A stretch of DNA of 64,000 bases. Source: CALZJC01 sp963781065 (GTDB lineage Bacteria > Acidobacteriota > Thermoanaerobaculia > Multivoradales > JAHEKO01). Each line of letters begins with the position of its first letter. Position 1 is the first letter of the stretch. The notes beneath the pieces were generated by a model, which searched no databases, was not told the origin of the DNA, and saw only the letters and a program-made list of their open reading frames with translations. The translations under genes were made by a program, and so were the position numbers. The stretch lies in assembly GCA_963781065.1 (NCBI GenBank), contig CAWAET010000002.1, positions 62,001 to 126,000 of the forward strand. The letters run 5' to 3'. Positions 1 through 11,245 of the stretch are shown here, one piece after another.

Positions 1-1857
1 GTGAGCGCGCTTGCCGAACTGCCCGGGGCCGTCGCGACGGCGACCTGGGAGGTCTACCTGCTCGCCAGCCCCTACATCCTGGTGGGGCTGGCAGCGGCCG
101 GCCTGCTGCATGGGCTGCTGCCCGCCGCGCGCGTGGCTCGCTGGCTGGGCCGCCCGGGCCTGGGCTCGATGGCTCGCGGCGCGCTGCTCGGAATCCCCCT
201 GCCGCTGTGCTCGTGCGCCGTGGTGCCGGTCACCCTGGAGCTGTCACGCAAGGGCGCCAGCCGCGAGGCCTCGCTGGCCTTCCTGGTGTCGACACCCGAG
301 ACCGGGGTCGACTCGATGCTGCTGACCTGGGGCCTGATGGGGCCGGTGATGACCGTCGCTCGCCCGATCGCGGCGCTGGCCACCAGCCTGGTGGCGGCGA
401 TCTCGTCGCGGCTCAGCGGCTCGGAGCCGGCCGGCGCCGACCCGGCGCCGGAGCCGGCGGACGATATGCCGGAGCCGGCGCGGCCAGGACTGCGCCGCGG
501 CCTTCGCTACGGCTTTCGCGGCATGGTCGACGAGATCGGCTTCTGGCTGGTCCTCGGGCTAGTCCTGACCGGCGTGATCACCGCCCTGGTCCCGGACGAC
601 CTCATCGGCGAGGGCATCGGCCGCGGCCCGCTCGCCCTGCTCGCCATGCTGCTGCTCGGCGTGCCCCTCTACATGTGCGCCTCCGCCTCGACGCCGATCG
701 CCGCCGCCCTGATGCTCAAGGGGCTGAGCCCCGGCGCGGCCCTGGTCTTCCTGCTCGCCGGACCGGCCACCAACGCCTCGTCGCTGGTGCTCATCGCCCG
801 CTTCTTCGGCCGCCGTTTCCTGGCCATCTATCTCGGCAGCGTCGCGGTGACCGCCCTGGCGTCGGGGCTGGCGCTCGACCTGCTGGCGGCCGCCGCCGGC
901 TGGTCGATGCTGCCGCGGCTCGCCGCCGGCCATGGCCCCGAGAGCCGGGGGCTGGGGCTGGCCGCGGCGGCGGTCCTGACCGTTCTGCTGGGAGCCAGCT
1001 TCGCCCGTGGCTCCTGGCGGTCCGCGCTGCGCGAGGTGGTCGGCGACCTGCGTCAGTGGGGCAAGCTCCTCCGGGATGGCACCGGCGACGCCGTCGAGCC
1101 GGCCGAGAGCCACTGCGCCGCCCGCCTGCCCTACCGCGGCCGGCGCCACGCCCGGCGCGTCCCCGGCGAGCCCGCCCTGGCCCTCAGGGGGGTCTCCTGC
1201 CGCTATCCGGCGGAGCGCCGCGTCGCCCTGAGCGGCATCGATCTGGCGGCCGCCGCCGGCGCGCGGGTCGCCGTCGTCGGGCCCAACGGGGCCGGCAAGT
1301 CCACCTTGCTCAAGGTGATCGCCGGGCTGCTGCCGCCGATCTCGGGCGAGATTCGGCTCTATGGGCAGCCCGAGGCGGCCTTCCACCATCGGGTCGCCTA
1401 CCTGCCGCAGCGCGGCGACCTCGACTGGGGCTTCCCGCTGTCGGTGTCGCGGCTGGTTCTGACCGGCCGCTACGTGCACCTCGGCTGGCTGCAGCGGCCC
1501 TCATCGCGCGACGAGGAGATCGTCCGCCGGGTCCTCTCCCGGCTGAAGCTCGAGCCTCTGGCCGACCGCCTGGTCGGCCAGCTCTCCGGCGGCCAGCAGC
1601 AGCGGGCACTGCTGGGCCGCGCCCTGGCCCAGGAGGCCGATCTGCTGCTGCTCGACGAGCCGCTGAGCGCGGTCGACGTGGAGACCCGGGCGGTGATGGC
1701 GGAGGTGCTCGACGAGCTGCGCCGCAACGGCACCACCGTGCTGGTGGCGACACACGACATCGGCCGCCGCGAAGGCGAGTACGACGACGCCCTGTTCCTG
1801 AGCGAGGGCCGGATCGTGACGCCGCCGGCCGCGACGCCAACGGAGGCCGCCGGTTGA
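1..1857 (+). CDS. Fusion of an SO_0444/ArsP-like metal permease with an ABC-transporter ATPase (618 aa)
   Basis: Residues about 1-345 are a multi-pass membrane permease of the DUF318/SO_0444 type, a family linked to Cu, Zn or arsenical export. It has a Cys-x-Cys pair at residues 70 and 72 in the first half (PLCSCAVVP) and a matching PLYMCAS motif near Cys226 in the second half. A linker leads into a complete ABC ATPase: Walker A GPNGAGKST at 427-435, signature LSGGQQQR at 528-535, Walker B Asp552-Glu553, H-loop His585. The ATPase resembles ZnuC/MntB. No stop or frameshift separates the halves. The GTG at the window edge gives a natural N-terminus for the permease family, but upstream sequence is missing, so the start is provisional. 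The next gene overlaps by 4 bp (TTGA) and encodes the ABC-3 permease the ATPase should drive. Substrate and direction of transport are inference. Confidence 0.8.
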   Translation: MSALAELPGAVATATWEVYLLASPYILVGLAAAGLLHGLLPAARVARWLGRPGLGSMARGALLGIPLPLCSCAVVPVTLELSRKGASREASLAFLVSTPETGVDSMLLTWGLMGPVMTVARPIAALATSLVAAISSRLSGSEPAGADPAPEPADDMPEPARPGLRRGLRYGFRGMVDEIGFWLVLGLVLTGVITALVPDDLIGEGIGRGPLALLAMLLLGVPLYMCASASTPIAAALMLKGLSPGAALVFLLAGPATNASSLVLIARFFGRRFLAIYLGSVAVTALASGLALDLLAAAAGWSMLPRLAAGHGPESRGLGLAAAAVLTVLLGASFARGSWRSALREVVGDLRQWGKLLRDGTGDAVEPAESHCAARLPYRGRRHARRVPGEPALALRGVSCRYPAERRVALSGIDLAAAAGARVAVVGPNGAGKSTLLKVIAGLLPPISGEIRLYGQPEAAFHHRVAYLPQRGDLDWGFPLSVSRLVLTGRYVHLGWLQRPSSRDEEIVRRVLSRLKLEPLADRLVGQLSGGQQQRALLGRALAQEADLLLLDEPLSAVDVETRAVMAEVLDELRRNGTTVLVATHDIGRREGEYDDALFLSEGRIVTPPAATPTEAAG

Positions 1858-2651
1858 GCCCCGAGCCCTCCCTTCTGCCCGGCATCGTGGCAGCGGTGCT
1901 GATCGGCGCCACCTGCGCCTGTCTCGGGGTCTATGTGGTGCTGCGCCGCATGGCGTTTGTCGGCGACGCCCTGGCCCACACCGTGCTGCCCGGGCTGGTG
2001 GTCGCCATGCTGCTCGGCCGCAGCACGTTCGTCGGGGCGCTGGTCGCCGGCCTGGTGACCGCCTTCGGCATCGGCTGGCTCACCCGGCGGCAGGCGCTGC
2101 GCGAGGACACCGCCATCGGCGTCGTCTTCACCGCCATGTTCGCGCTCGGCGTCCTCCTGGCCGCCGGGCGCGACCCGCACGAGCTGAACGCCCTGCTCTT
2201 CGGCGATCTGGCCAACGTCGGCCGGGGCGAACTGGTGCTGCTCGGCGTCGTCGCGCTGCTGGTGCTCTCGGCGCTGGCGCTGGCCCACAAGGAGCTCGAG
2301 CTGACCTCCTTCGACCCGGTCTACGCCGAGTCGGTGGGGATCCGGGCCGACCGGCTGCGCTATCTGCTGCTGGGGCTGATCGCCCTGGCGGTGGTCTCGG
2401 CGGTGCGCGCGGTGGGGGTGCTGCTGACCGCCGCCCTGCTGGTCACGCCGGCCGCCGCCGCCTCACTGCTGACCGCCAGCCTGCCGCGGATGATGGCCCT
2501 CGGCACCGGGCTGGCCGTGGCCTCGGCGGTCGCCGGCCTGTGGCTGTCGGTGCGCTTCGGGCTGCCCTCGGGAGCGGCCATCGTCCTCGTCTGCACCGCC
2601 GGCTTCGCCGCCGCCTGGGTGGTGCGGGCGATGCGCCACGGTGGCGTCTAG
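1854..2651 (+). CDS. ABC-3 family metal (Zn/Mn-type) transporter permease
   Basis: This 265-residue inner-membrane protein has many hydrophobic segments and the ABC-3 features of ZnuB/MntC permeases: an early YVVLRRMAFVGDALAHTVLPG segment, read in two parts as YVVLRRMAFVG then DALAHTVLPG, and later SVGIRADRLRY and a TPAAAASLL helix. It would form the pore for Zn or Mn uptake, powered by the ATPase fused into the preceding protein. TTG at 1854 is chosen because it overlaps the upstream stop (TTGA) and places the first membrane helix right after the start. The periplasmic metal-binding lipoprotein that normally completes such a system is not in the window and may lie to the left. The stop overlaps the stop of the convergent downstream gene within a CTAG. 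Confidence 0.85.
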   Translation: MSPEPSLLPGIVAAVLIGATCACLGVYVVLRRMAFVGDALAHTVLPGLVVAMLLGRSTFVGALVAGLVTAFGIGWLTRRQALREDTAIGVVFTAMFALGVLLAAGRDPHELNALLFGDLANVGRGELVLLGVVALLVLSALALAHKELELTSFDPVYAESVGIRADRLRYLLLGLIALAVVSAVRAVGVLLTAALLVTPAAAASLLTASLPRMMALGTGLAVASAVAGLWLSVRFGLPSGAAIVLVCTAGFAAAWVVRAMRHGGV

Positions 2652-4168
2652 CCCGACGTTCGGGCTACCGCGTCCGGAAAGAGCTCCCTGACGACGATCC
2701 CGAAACAGCCGGCGGTCTCTTCCTCCCAGTAGCCGGCGTGGTTCTTGAAGCCGACGAGCAGAAGGCGCTCGCCGCGCGGGTACTCGTCCAGCGATCTGCG
2801 GTCACCGTAGCGGACGCTCTTGCTCGGTCTTACGAGCTCGGTCCCGTCCACGACGCCGACGCCGGCCTCCTTGGCGGCTCCGTTGCCGTTGGCAGCGTCC
2901 ATGAAGTCGGAGCTCAGGATGTCGGCGGGAGCGTAGATGTTCAGCCACCGGCGCGAGGTGTAGCCGACCCAACGGCTGGTGAAGTAGTCGGGCCAGTAGG
3001 TGCGGACGAAATCGAATGGACAGGCGATGGTCACAAGCTGCGTCACCCGGCGGAAACTGCCTCTCGGCTGGGTCTTCGGAAAAAGGGCGTCGATGGCGAC
3101 GACTCCGCCGAGGCTGAAGGTGAGGACGTGGGTGCTGTGGTACTCGACGTCTGTCTTCTCGGCCAGGTGGTTGAGCAGAGCGCTGAGCTGTTGGGCGATG
3201 GAGTCCTTGCGTTGGTCGGCCGAGAGGTAGTTGCTCACCGACAGGGTCTCGGCTCCGGACTTTTCGATGAACGCCTTGAAGTCGAACTTGCTGAAGAGGC
3301 CAACCGCCGTGATCCAGACGATGAACCCCTGGAGGAACACCGTCACGGGCCTGAGGCTGGAGCCGAGCCAGCCCATGAGGTCGGTCGCCAGCTTCTCGGC
3401 CCGGGTCGCGATGTCGCTCGGTGGCTGGGCGCCGGTCGCGCCGGGTGCGGGGGGCCCTTGCGGCGGCGGCAGTGGCGCCGCGGCCGGCGGGTTGGACACG
3501 CCAACCACGGCGTCGTTCGACAATGCGTCGGCGATCTGCGGCAGCGTACCCAGGACGGCCGCGGCAACGAGGAAGGCGTACAAGCCGAGCCCGAAGAACA
3601 GGAGCCAGAGCGTTCGCACCTGCCACTTCTCGGTCGCGGACTTGGATCTGGTCCGGGTCGCGCCCAGCAGCTTGGGCGCCAGCAAGAGGAAAGTCCGAAA
3701 GATGAGCAGCAGCTTCTTGATCGGCGTCTTCTGCGGCAGATCGCCGATCAGCGTGCTGCGGTAGTCCAGGCTGTAGAGGTCGACGATCGGTGTTTCTGGA
3801 CCTTTTGCTCCGGCCTTGCGGACGACGGTGATCCGCCTGGTGCTGGCTTTCTTGCCGTCTTGCGAGGCACCGTAGTCCTCATCGACGCCCTCCTCGAGCA
3901 TGAACTGATCCGCGGGATCCGCCTCGTCGTCAAGGGCATTGGCGATGCGGCGGGCGGCGGCATCTATGGAGTCGCCGACCTCTACCGTGCCGATACCCGC
4001 CAGGAAGACGATGGCGTCGCGCTCCGATCCCGGCGATCCCGCCTCCTCGGGAGCCGCTGATTCGGGTGCCGCTTCCTCGGGAACCGGCTCCTCGGGTACG
4101 GGCGGTCCGGGGTTGGCCCGCGGCTCGGCCGTCTCCGGTGCTTCGGGCTGACCGTTCTCTGGATTCAT
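2648..4168 (-). CDS. Membrane-anchored putative alpha/beta-hydrolase, function unknown
   Basis: The 506-residue protein starts after a strong ribosome-binding site (GAAGGAGG, 6 nt before the ATG). Residues 1-50 are an acidic, Pro/Glu-rich low-complexity tail. A cytoplasmic-looking segment follows, then a hydrophobic hairpin (TLWLLFFGLGLYAFLV), a Pro/Ala-rich linker, and another membrane segment (FIVWITAVGLFSKF). The C-terminal third reads like a serine hydrolase: LTFSLGGVVAIDALFP gives a G/F-x-S-x-G nucleophile elbow on a helix, and NHAGYW near the end could supply the catalytic His. I cannot assign a named family. It may act on lipid or another membrane-proximal ester. It is convergent with the metal transporter and has no obvious operon partner. 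Confidence 0.6.
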   Translation of the reverse strand: MNPENGQPEAPETAEPRANPGPPVPEEPVPEEAAPESAAPEEAGSPGSERDAIVFLAGIGTVEVGDSIDAAARRIANALDDEADPADQFMLEEGVDEDYGASQDGKKASTRRITVVRKAGAKGPETPIVDLYSLDYRSTLIGDLPQKTPIKKLLLIFRTFLLLAPKLLGATRTRSKSATEKWQVRTLWLLFFGLGLYAFLVAAAVLGTLPQIADALSNDAVVGVSNPPAAAPLPPPQGPPAPGATGAQPPSDIATRAEKLATDLMGWLGSSLRPVTVFLQGFIVWITAVGLFSKFDFKAFIEKSGAETLSVSNYLSADQRKDSIAQQLSALLNHLAEKTDVEYHSTHVLTFSLGGVVAIDALFPKTQPRGSFRRVTQLVTIACPFDFVRTYWPDYFTSRWVGYTSRRWLNIYAPADILSSDFMDAANGNGAAKEAGVGVVDGTELVRPSKSVRYGDRRSLDEYPRGERLLLVGFKNHAGYWEEETAGCFGIVVRELFPDAVARTSG

Positions 4169-4347
4169 CGATTGCCTCCTTCGACACCCTGTTGGACGGC
4201 CCAGGCTCGGGGATTCCCCGCCGGCTGCGCTCCTCGGACCCGCTCCGGCTCGGGTCGTCCATGCTACGACCCTCCCGGTCCTGCCCGAGCCGGAGGATCA
4301 GGCCCCGGGCGCCGCCGAGCCGCCAGGCTCACCGAGTCGACGGGCGA

Positions 4348-5031
4348 CTATTCGCCCGACCGCTCGACGACGATCTTGCCGAGCATGCCACCGCCCTCCA
4401 TGGCGGCGTAGGCGTCGGCCATTTTCCCGAACGGGAAGGTGCGATCGACCAGCGGACGCAGCCGGCCGGCGGCCAGGCGGCCGGCGGCAAACCCGGCGAA
4501 AGCGGCTACCAGGGCCGCCTTCTCGGCCCGCGGCCGCGCCCGCAGCACCGAGCCGATCAGCCGCAACTGGCGGCGCAGAACGCGGGCGAGGTCGACCTCG
4601 GTCCGCGCGCCGGCCATCAGCCCCACGAGCACCAGCCGGCCGCGATCGTCGAGCGCCGCCAGATGGCTCGCCAGGCGGTCGCCGGAGACGGCGTCGAACA
4701 CGAGGTCGGCGCCCCGGCCGGTGAGCCGCCGGACGGCCCACGGCAGCTCGTCGTCGTCGCGGGCGAGATGATCGGCGCCCAGCTGGCGCAGGGGCTCCAG
4801 GCGCTCGGGATCGCGGCCCAGCGCCACCACGGTGGCGCCCAACTCGTGCGCCAGCTGGACCGCGTAGCTGCCGACGCCGCCGCTGGCGCCGGCGATCAGC
4901 ACCGTCTCGCCGGCCGCCAGGCCGCCCTCGGCCACCAGGTTGGTCCAGGCGGTGAGCGCCGCCTCCGGCAGCGCCGCCGCCTCGACCCAGGAGAAGCTCT
5001 CGGGCACCGCCATCAGCTGCCCCGCCGGCAC
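4348..5031 (-). pseudogene. N-terminally truncated zinc-type quinone oxidoreductase (MDR family)
   Basis: The readable part is the NAD(P)H-binding C-terminal two-thirds of a quinone oxidoreductase-like medium-chain dehydrogenase. It has the nucleotide-binding loop AGASGGVGSYAVQLA, then a dimer-interface region and the closing GKIVVERSGE. Intact relatives are about 325 residues. Here only 227 follow the first usable codon, a GTG at 5031. Homology-like sequence (GGGGHAERVAVPAGQLM) continues to about 5070 and then runs directly into the stop of the acyl-CoA dehydrogenase at 5081, so the GroES-like catalytic domain (about 100 residues) is absent. This is either a deletion that fused the two loci or an assembly join. 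The remnant is unlikely to be a working oxidoreductase. Confidence 0.7.
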
Positions 5032-5080
5032 CGCGACCCGCTCGGCGTGGCCGCCGCCGCCAGCCGGTGCGCAGGACGAG

Positions 5081-7003
5081 CTAGGCAGTGGCCCGCTCGC
5101 GCTCTTCTTCGGCGACGGCCGGCACCGCCTCGGGCTGCCGCGGCCCCTTCCACATGGCCTCTTCCAGGGTCAGGATGCCGGTCTCGAACCAGGCGTGGCC
5201 GCCCTCGAGCACCTTGACCCCGGCGCGGTACTTGCGCGCGTCGTCATTACGCCACAGGTCACGGAAGAGACTTTTGACCTTGCGCCGCGAGCCACGGCAG
5301 AACAGGTCGGCCAGCTCGGCGGCATTGCGGGCGTCGGCGTCACCGGCCCGGCCCAGAGCGTGGGCGCGGCTCACCGCGCCGGCCATCGCGAAAAGCTCAT
5401 TGGCGATGTCGACGACCCGGAACAGAAAGCCCTGCTTGTTCTGCAGCCGGCCCTGGTGGACCATCATGCCGTGGAAGATCTGGCGCGCCAGCTTGCGGCT
5501 GGAGCGCTCGACAAACCTGAGGTGCGTCGCCAGCCGGCCGAAGGCGGCATAGCGCGGCCAGCGGCCCCAGCCCAGCCAGCGGGTCGGGTACCACCAGAGG
5601 TAGAACAGGCCACTTTGCAGCAGGGCGCTCAGCTTGGCCCCGATCGGCTGCCGCGGGTCGATCAGCGCGCCGGCGATCTCGAGGTGCTTGTCGACCGCCT
5701 CGCGGGCCATGAACAGGTGCATGATCTCGCTCGAGCCCTCGAAGATCTTGTTGATCCGGTAGTCGCGCATCAGTCGCTCGACGCCGATCGGCTGCTCACC
5801 GCGCTGCTCGAGCGAGATCTCGGTCTCGTAGCCGCGGCCGCCGCGAATCTGCATCAGATCGTCGACGATCTCCCAGGCCCGGCAGGTGCTCCACTCCTTG
5901 CACGCCGCGGCCTCGAGGCGGATGTCGAAGCTGCCCTGGTCGGCCATCGCGGTGGTCATCTCGGCAATCGACTGCATGGCGAAGCCGATCGTGGCCATGT
6001 CGGCGAGCTTGTGCGAGATCGCCTCGTGCTTGCCCACCGGCTTGCCCCACTGCTCGCGCTCGGAGGCCCAGCGGCGGCAGATCTCCATACTCGCCTTGAC
6101 CGAGCCGACCGAGCCGTTGGGGATCGACAACCGGCCGTCGTTCAGCGTGGTCAGCGCGATCTTGAGGCCGCGGCCCTCCTTGCCGATCAGGTTGGCGGCC
6201 GGCACCCGCACGTCGGTGAAGCTGATGACCGCATTGGCCAGGGCGCGCAGGCCCATGAAATGGCAGCGGTGCTCGATCTTGACGCCCTCCCAGGCCATCT
6301 CGACGACGAAGGCGCTGATCTTGCGGCTCTCGGGGTCGACCGCCATGACCACCAGCAGGTCGGCGATGGTGCCGTTGGTGCACCACAGCTTGGTGCCGTT
6401 GAGGATGTAGTCGCCCTCAGGCGTGCGGCGCGCGGTGGTCGACATCCGCGCCGGGTCCGAGCCGACGTCCGGCTCGGTCAGGGCGAAGGCCGAGATCTCG
6501 CCGCGGGCGCAGCGCGGCAGGTACTCCTGCTTGAGCTCCTCGCTGCCGAACAGCTTGAGCGGCTGCGGCACGCCGATCGACTGATGGGCCGACAGCAGCG
6601 CGCCGATGCTGCCGTCGACGCTGCCGACCAGCTGGATGACTCGCTGGTACTCGGCGTTGGTGAAGCCCAGGCCGCCGTACTTGGCGGGGATCTTCATGCC
6701 AAAGGCGCCCAACTCGCGCAGCCGGGCGACCACGTGATCGGGATAGAGCCCGGTGCGGTCGATCTCGACCGAGTCGACGTCATCCACCAGCAGCCGGTGC
6801 ATGGCTTCGTAGAACTCGGCGAACTCGGGCCGCCACTCGCTGCGCGGCTGGTCGAGCGGGAACGGGTGGATCAGGTCGAGCCGGAAGCTGCCCATGAAGA
6901 GCTCTTTGAGAAAGCTGGGTTTGAGCCACTTCTTCTCGCGCGAGGCTTCCGCCACCGCCATCGACTCCTGCTCGCTCACGTGCCGCTTCTGGCTCTCACT
7001 CAT
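5081..7003 (-). CDS. Acyl-CoA dehydrogenase, very-long-chain/ACAD9-like (640 aa)
   Basis: This FAD enzyme of fatty-acid beta-oxidation makes the trans-2-enoyl-CoA. At 640 residues it is longer than the usual 380-residue acyl-CoA dehydrogenases and matches the VLCAD/ACAD9 layout with an extra C-terminal helical domain. Visible motifs are FALTEPDVGSDPA and LWCTNG (flavin and substrate contacts), MQIRGGRGYE, and RINKIFEGSSEI, whose IFEG Glu is the expected catalytic base. A basic, amphipathic C-terminal stretch with YLWWYPTRWLGWGRWPRY fits membrane association. The ATG follows AAGGAG at about 10 nt. It is downstream of asnS across a hairpin-rich spacer, and its stop abuts the truncated oxidoreductase. 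Confidence 0.9.
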   Translation of the reverse strand: MSESQKRHVSEQESMAVAEASREKKWLKPSFLKELFMGSFRLDLIHPFPLDQPRSEWRPEFAEFYEAMHRLLVDDVDSVEIDRTGLYPDHVVARLRELGAFGMKIPAKYGGLGFTNAEYQRVIQLVGSVDGSIGALLSAHQSIGVPQPLKLFGSEELKQEYLPRCARGEISAFALTEPDVGSDPARMSTTARRTPEGDYILNGTKLWCTNGTIADLLVVMAVDPESRKISAFVVEMAWEGVKIEHRCHFMGLRALANAVISFTDVRVPAANLIGKEGRGLKIALTTLNDGRLSIPNGSVGSVKASMEICRRWASEREQWGKPVGKHEAISHKLADMATIGFAMQSIAEMTTAMADQGSFDIRLEAAACKEWSTCRAWEIVDDLMQIRGGRGYETEISLEQRGEQPIGVERLMRDYRINKIFEGSSEIMHLFMAREAVDKHLEIAGALIDPRQPIGAKLSALLQSGLFYLWWYPTRWLGWGRWPRYAAFGRLATHLRFVERSSRKLARQIFHGMMVHQGRLQNKQGFLFRVVDIANELFAMAGAVSRAHALGRAGDADARNAAELADLFCRGSRRKVKSLFRDLWRNDDARKYRAGVKVLEGGHAWFETGILTLEEAMWKGPRQPEAVPAVAEEERERATA

Positions 7004-7163
7004 GGGTTCAGTCTCCTTGTCGGTCGTCGTTCAGGCGACCCGTACTCGAATACGGCTGCCGGCGTTGCTGGCCGGATTATTGCCGCACTGCGACAAAGAA
7101 TCAAGACGACTGCGGCATTTACCCGCCGCCTCCAGCTCGTCAGTCACTCTCTTCGAGGATTCG

Positions 7164-7391
7164 GCGCCTCTGGTCGCAACTGCGAATGCGTAGCGCGAGG
7201 CGAGGCGCCGCGCTGGCAAGGCGCGCGACTGAGGCATAGCCGTAGCTATGCCGCAGGGAGCGCTTCCAAGGGCGACGTGAGTCGCCCGCGACCGCCGCCC
7301 GGCTTCCGGGGCATCCGGGAGGCGGGCAAGAACACCGCCAGCGTGGATGCATCGACTCGCGATACGCGTTTGCAGTTGCGACCAGAGGTGC
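7164..7391. repeat. Long intergenic dyad element A with outer inverted repeat and central hairpin
   Basis: The 388-bp gap between asnS and the acyl-CoA dehydrogenase contains no convincing gene. Its right part is a structured element. Bases 7164-7192 pair with 7363-7391 (26 of 29 positions complementary), and the right arm ends exactly at the asnS stop codon. In the middle, 7233-7240 (GGCATAGC) and 7245-7252 (GCTATGCC) form a perfect 8-bp hairpin with a CGTA loop. The general design matches element B at 23021-23204. It could be a mobile REP-like palindrome, a transcription terminator or processing site, or a structured RNA. Confidence 0.7.
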
Positions 7392-8679
7392 CTAGGGATA
7401 GATCTTGTAGAGCATCCGCGGGTAGGGAATGGTCTCGCGCAGGTGCTTGGCGTCGGTCACCCAGGCCACGAAGCGCTCGATGCCCATGCCAAAGCCGCTG
7501 TGGGGAAAGGTCCCGTAGCGACGCACGTCGAGGTACCACTGAAAGGCCTCGCGCGGCAGGTCGTGCTCGGCGATACGCCGCTCCAGCAGGTCGTGGTCGT
7601 GGATCCTCTGGCTGCCGCCGATGATCTCGCCGTAACCCTCCGGCGCGATGACGTCGAGGGCCAGGGCCAGGCTCGGGTCGTCCGGATCCGGCTCCATGTA
7701 GAACGCCTTGATGGCCGCCGGAAAGTGGGTGATCATCACCGGCCGGTCGAAGCCGCTGGCCAGCTCGGTCTCGTGCTCGGCGCCGAAATCATCTCCCCAC
7801 TCGATGGCGGTGCCGCCTTCGTTGAGCCGCTCGATCGCCTGGCGGTAGGTCAGGCGCGGGAAGGGCGCCGCCACCGACTCGAGCCGCGCGGTGTCCCGCT
7901 CCAGTACCTTGAGCTGCTCCGCGCAGCGGTCGAGGACCCGCGAGACCAGGTAGACCACGAACTCCTCGGCCAGCGGGCCGAGCTCGGCGAACTCCATGAA
8001 GGCCACCTCGGGCTCGACCATCCAGAACTCCATCAGATGGCGCCGGGTCTTCGACTTCTCGGCCCGGAAGGTGGGGCCGAAGCAGTAGACCTTGCCAAAG
8101 GCCGCCGCCGCCGGCTCGAGATAGAGCTGGCCCGACTGCGACAGATAGGCCGGGTCGCCGAAGTAGTCGGTGGCGAACAGCGTCGAGGTGCCCTCGCAGG
8201 CCGCCGGGGTCAGGATCGGCGAGTCGATCAGCACGAAGCCGCGCTCGTAGAAGAAGTCGCGGATCCCCTGGCAGACCTCGTTGCGCACGCCGAGGATCGC
8301 CCGCGGTCGGCTCGACCGCAGCCACAGGTGGCGGTGCTCCATGAGGAACGCCGTGCCGTGCTCCTTGGGGGTGATCGGGTAGTCCTCGGTGAGCTGCTCG
8401 ATCGTCAGCCCGGCGAGATGCAGCTCGACTCCGCTGGGCGCCCGCCGATCGGCGCTCACCGTCCCGGTGGCCCGCACGACCGATTCCTGGGTAACCTGCT
8501 GGATCGCCTCCCAGCTCGTGCTCGTCGAGGTCGCCGCGGCTGGCCACCGCCTGCACCTCACCGCTGCCGTCGCGCAGCTGGAGAAAGCCGATCTTGCCGC
8601 TCGAGCGCTTCTTGACCAGCCAGGCGCGCAGCTCCACGCGATCGCCGACCCTTCCGGGGAGATCTCGAATCCAGTCCAT
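7392..8679 (-). CDS. asnS: Asparaginyl-tRNA synthetase, interrupted by one apparent +1 frameshift
   Basis: Class IIb aminoacyl-tRNA synthetase that charges tRNA-Asn. The N-terminal OB-fold anticodon-binding part (ELRAWLVKKRSSGKIGFLQLRDG) lies in one frame. From about WEAIQQVTQESVV onward the catalytic domain is in another, with motif 2 (FRAEKSKTRRHLMEF) and motif 3 (GFGMGIERFVAWV) intact. Removing one C near 8514 joins both into a 428-residue protein of normal length. The ATG at 8679 (MDWIRDLPGR) is preferred over the upstream TTG. Because the rest is perfectly conserved, a sequence error is more likely than real inactivation. The gene is upstream of the acyl-CoA dehydrogenase and follows rnc on the same strand. 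Confidence 0.88.
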
Positions 8680-8712
8680 CGCGGCCAACTGTACGGAGGC
8701 GGCCCGGGGCGG

Positions 8713-9419
8713 TCAAGCCGGCGCGTCCGGCGACGACTCGAGCACCGCCAGCGCCGCCGACGCCGCCCGCTGCTCGGCCCGCTTCTTGGACCGGCCGATG
8801 CCGGCGCCAAGCGTGCGGCCGTCGAGCACGCACTCGACGGTGAAGCGCTTGTCGTGGTCCGGGCCGCTGGCGGCGACCTCGACGTAGCTCGGTTGCCCCT
8901 GGCCGCGGGCCTGGGCCAGCTCCTGGAGCTTCGTCTTGGCGTCCCGGGCGTCGATGCCCCGCGCCGGCCTGGGCGCCCTCGCCAGCAGGCTGACCACCAC
9001 CCGCCGCGCCTCCTCGTAGCCGCCGTCGCGAAACACCGCCCCCAGGACCGCCTCGAGCGCGTCGGCCAGCAGCGACCCCTTGCTCCGTCCGCCCGAGCGC
9101 TCCTCGCCGACCCCCAGCCGCAGCAGCGGGCCCAGCTCGAGCTCCTCGGCGACCTCCGCCAGCACCCGCGAGCTGACCAGATGCCCCTTGCTGCGGGTGA
9201 GCTCGCCCTCCTGGCGCTCGGGGGTCTCGGCGAACAGCCGTTCCGCGGTCGCCAGGCCGAGCACCGCGTCGCCGAGGAACTCGAGACGCTCGTAGTTCTC
9301 CTCGAGGCCGTTCTCGTTGGCGTACGAGCGGTGGGTCAAGGCGCGCTCGAGCAGCTGGGCGCGGCGAAAGCGGTAGCCGAGGCGGTCCTCGAAGCCGCGC
9401 AGCAGGTCGTCGCGGTCGC

Positions 9420-9423
<4 letters not shown>
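8713..9423 (-). CDS. rnc: Ribonuclease III
   Basis: Double-strand-specific endoribonuclease for rRNA and mRNA processing. The 236-residue protein has the catalytic signature YERLEFLGDAVLG near residues 43-55, the second acidic cluster LLADALEAVLGAVF, and a C-terminal double-stranded-RNA-binding domain (TKLQELAQ to RSKKRAEQRAASAAL). Length is typical. Its ATG overlaps the stop of mutL by 4 bp (ATGA), so the two are translationally coupled. Confidence 0.95.
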
Positions 9424-11228
<1,805 letters not shown>

Positions 11229-11245
11229 TCAGCTCCTGACGGCCA

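Noticed and set aside
4940..7624. 894-residue open frame on the plus strand opposite the acyl-CoA dehydrogenase
   Set aside because: The translation is low-complexity and without domains. The opposite strand has a clear enzyme. Similar long shadows at 207-1853, 10251-11873 and 13651-15885 were left out for the same reason.
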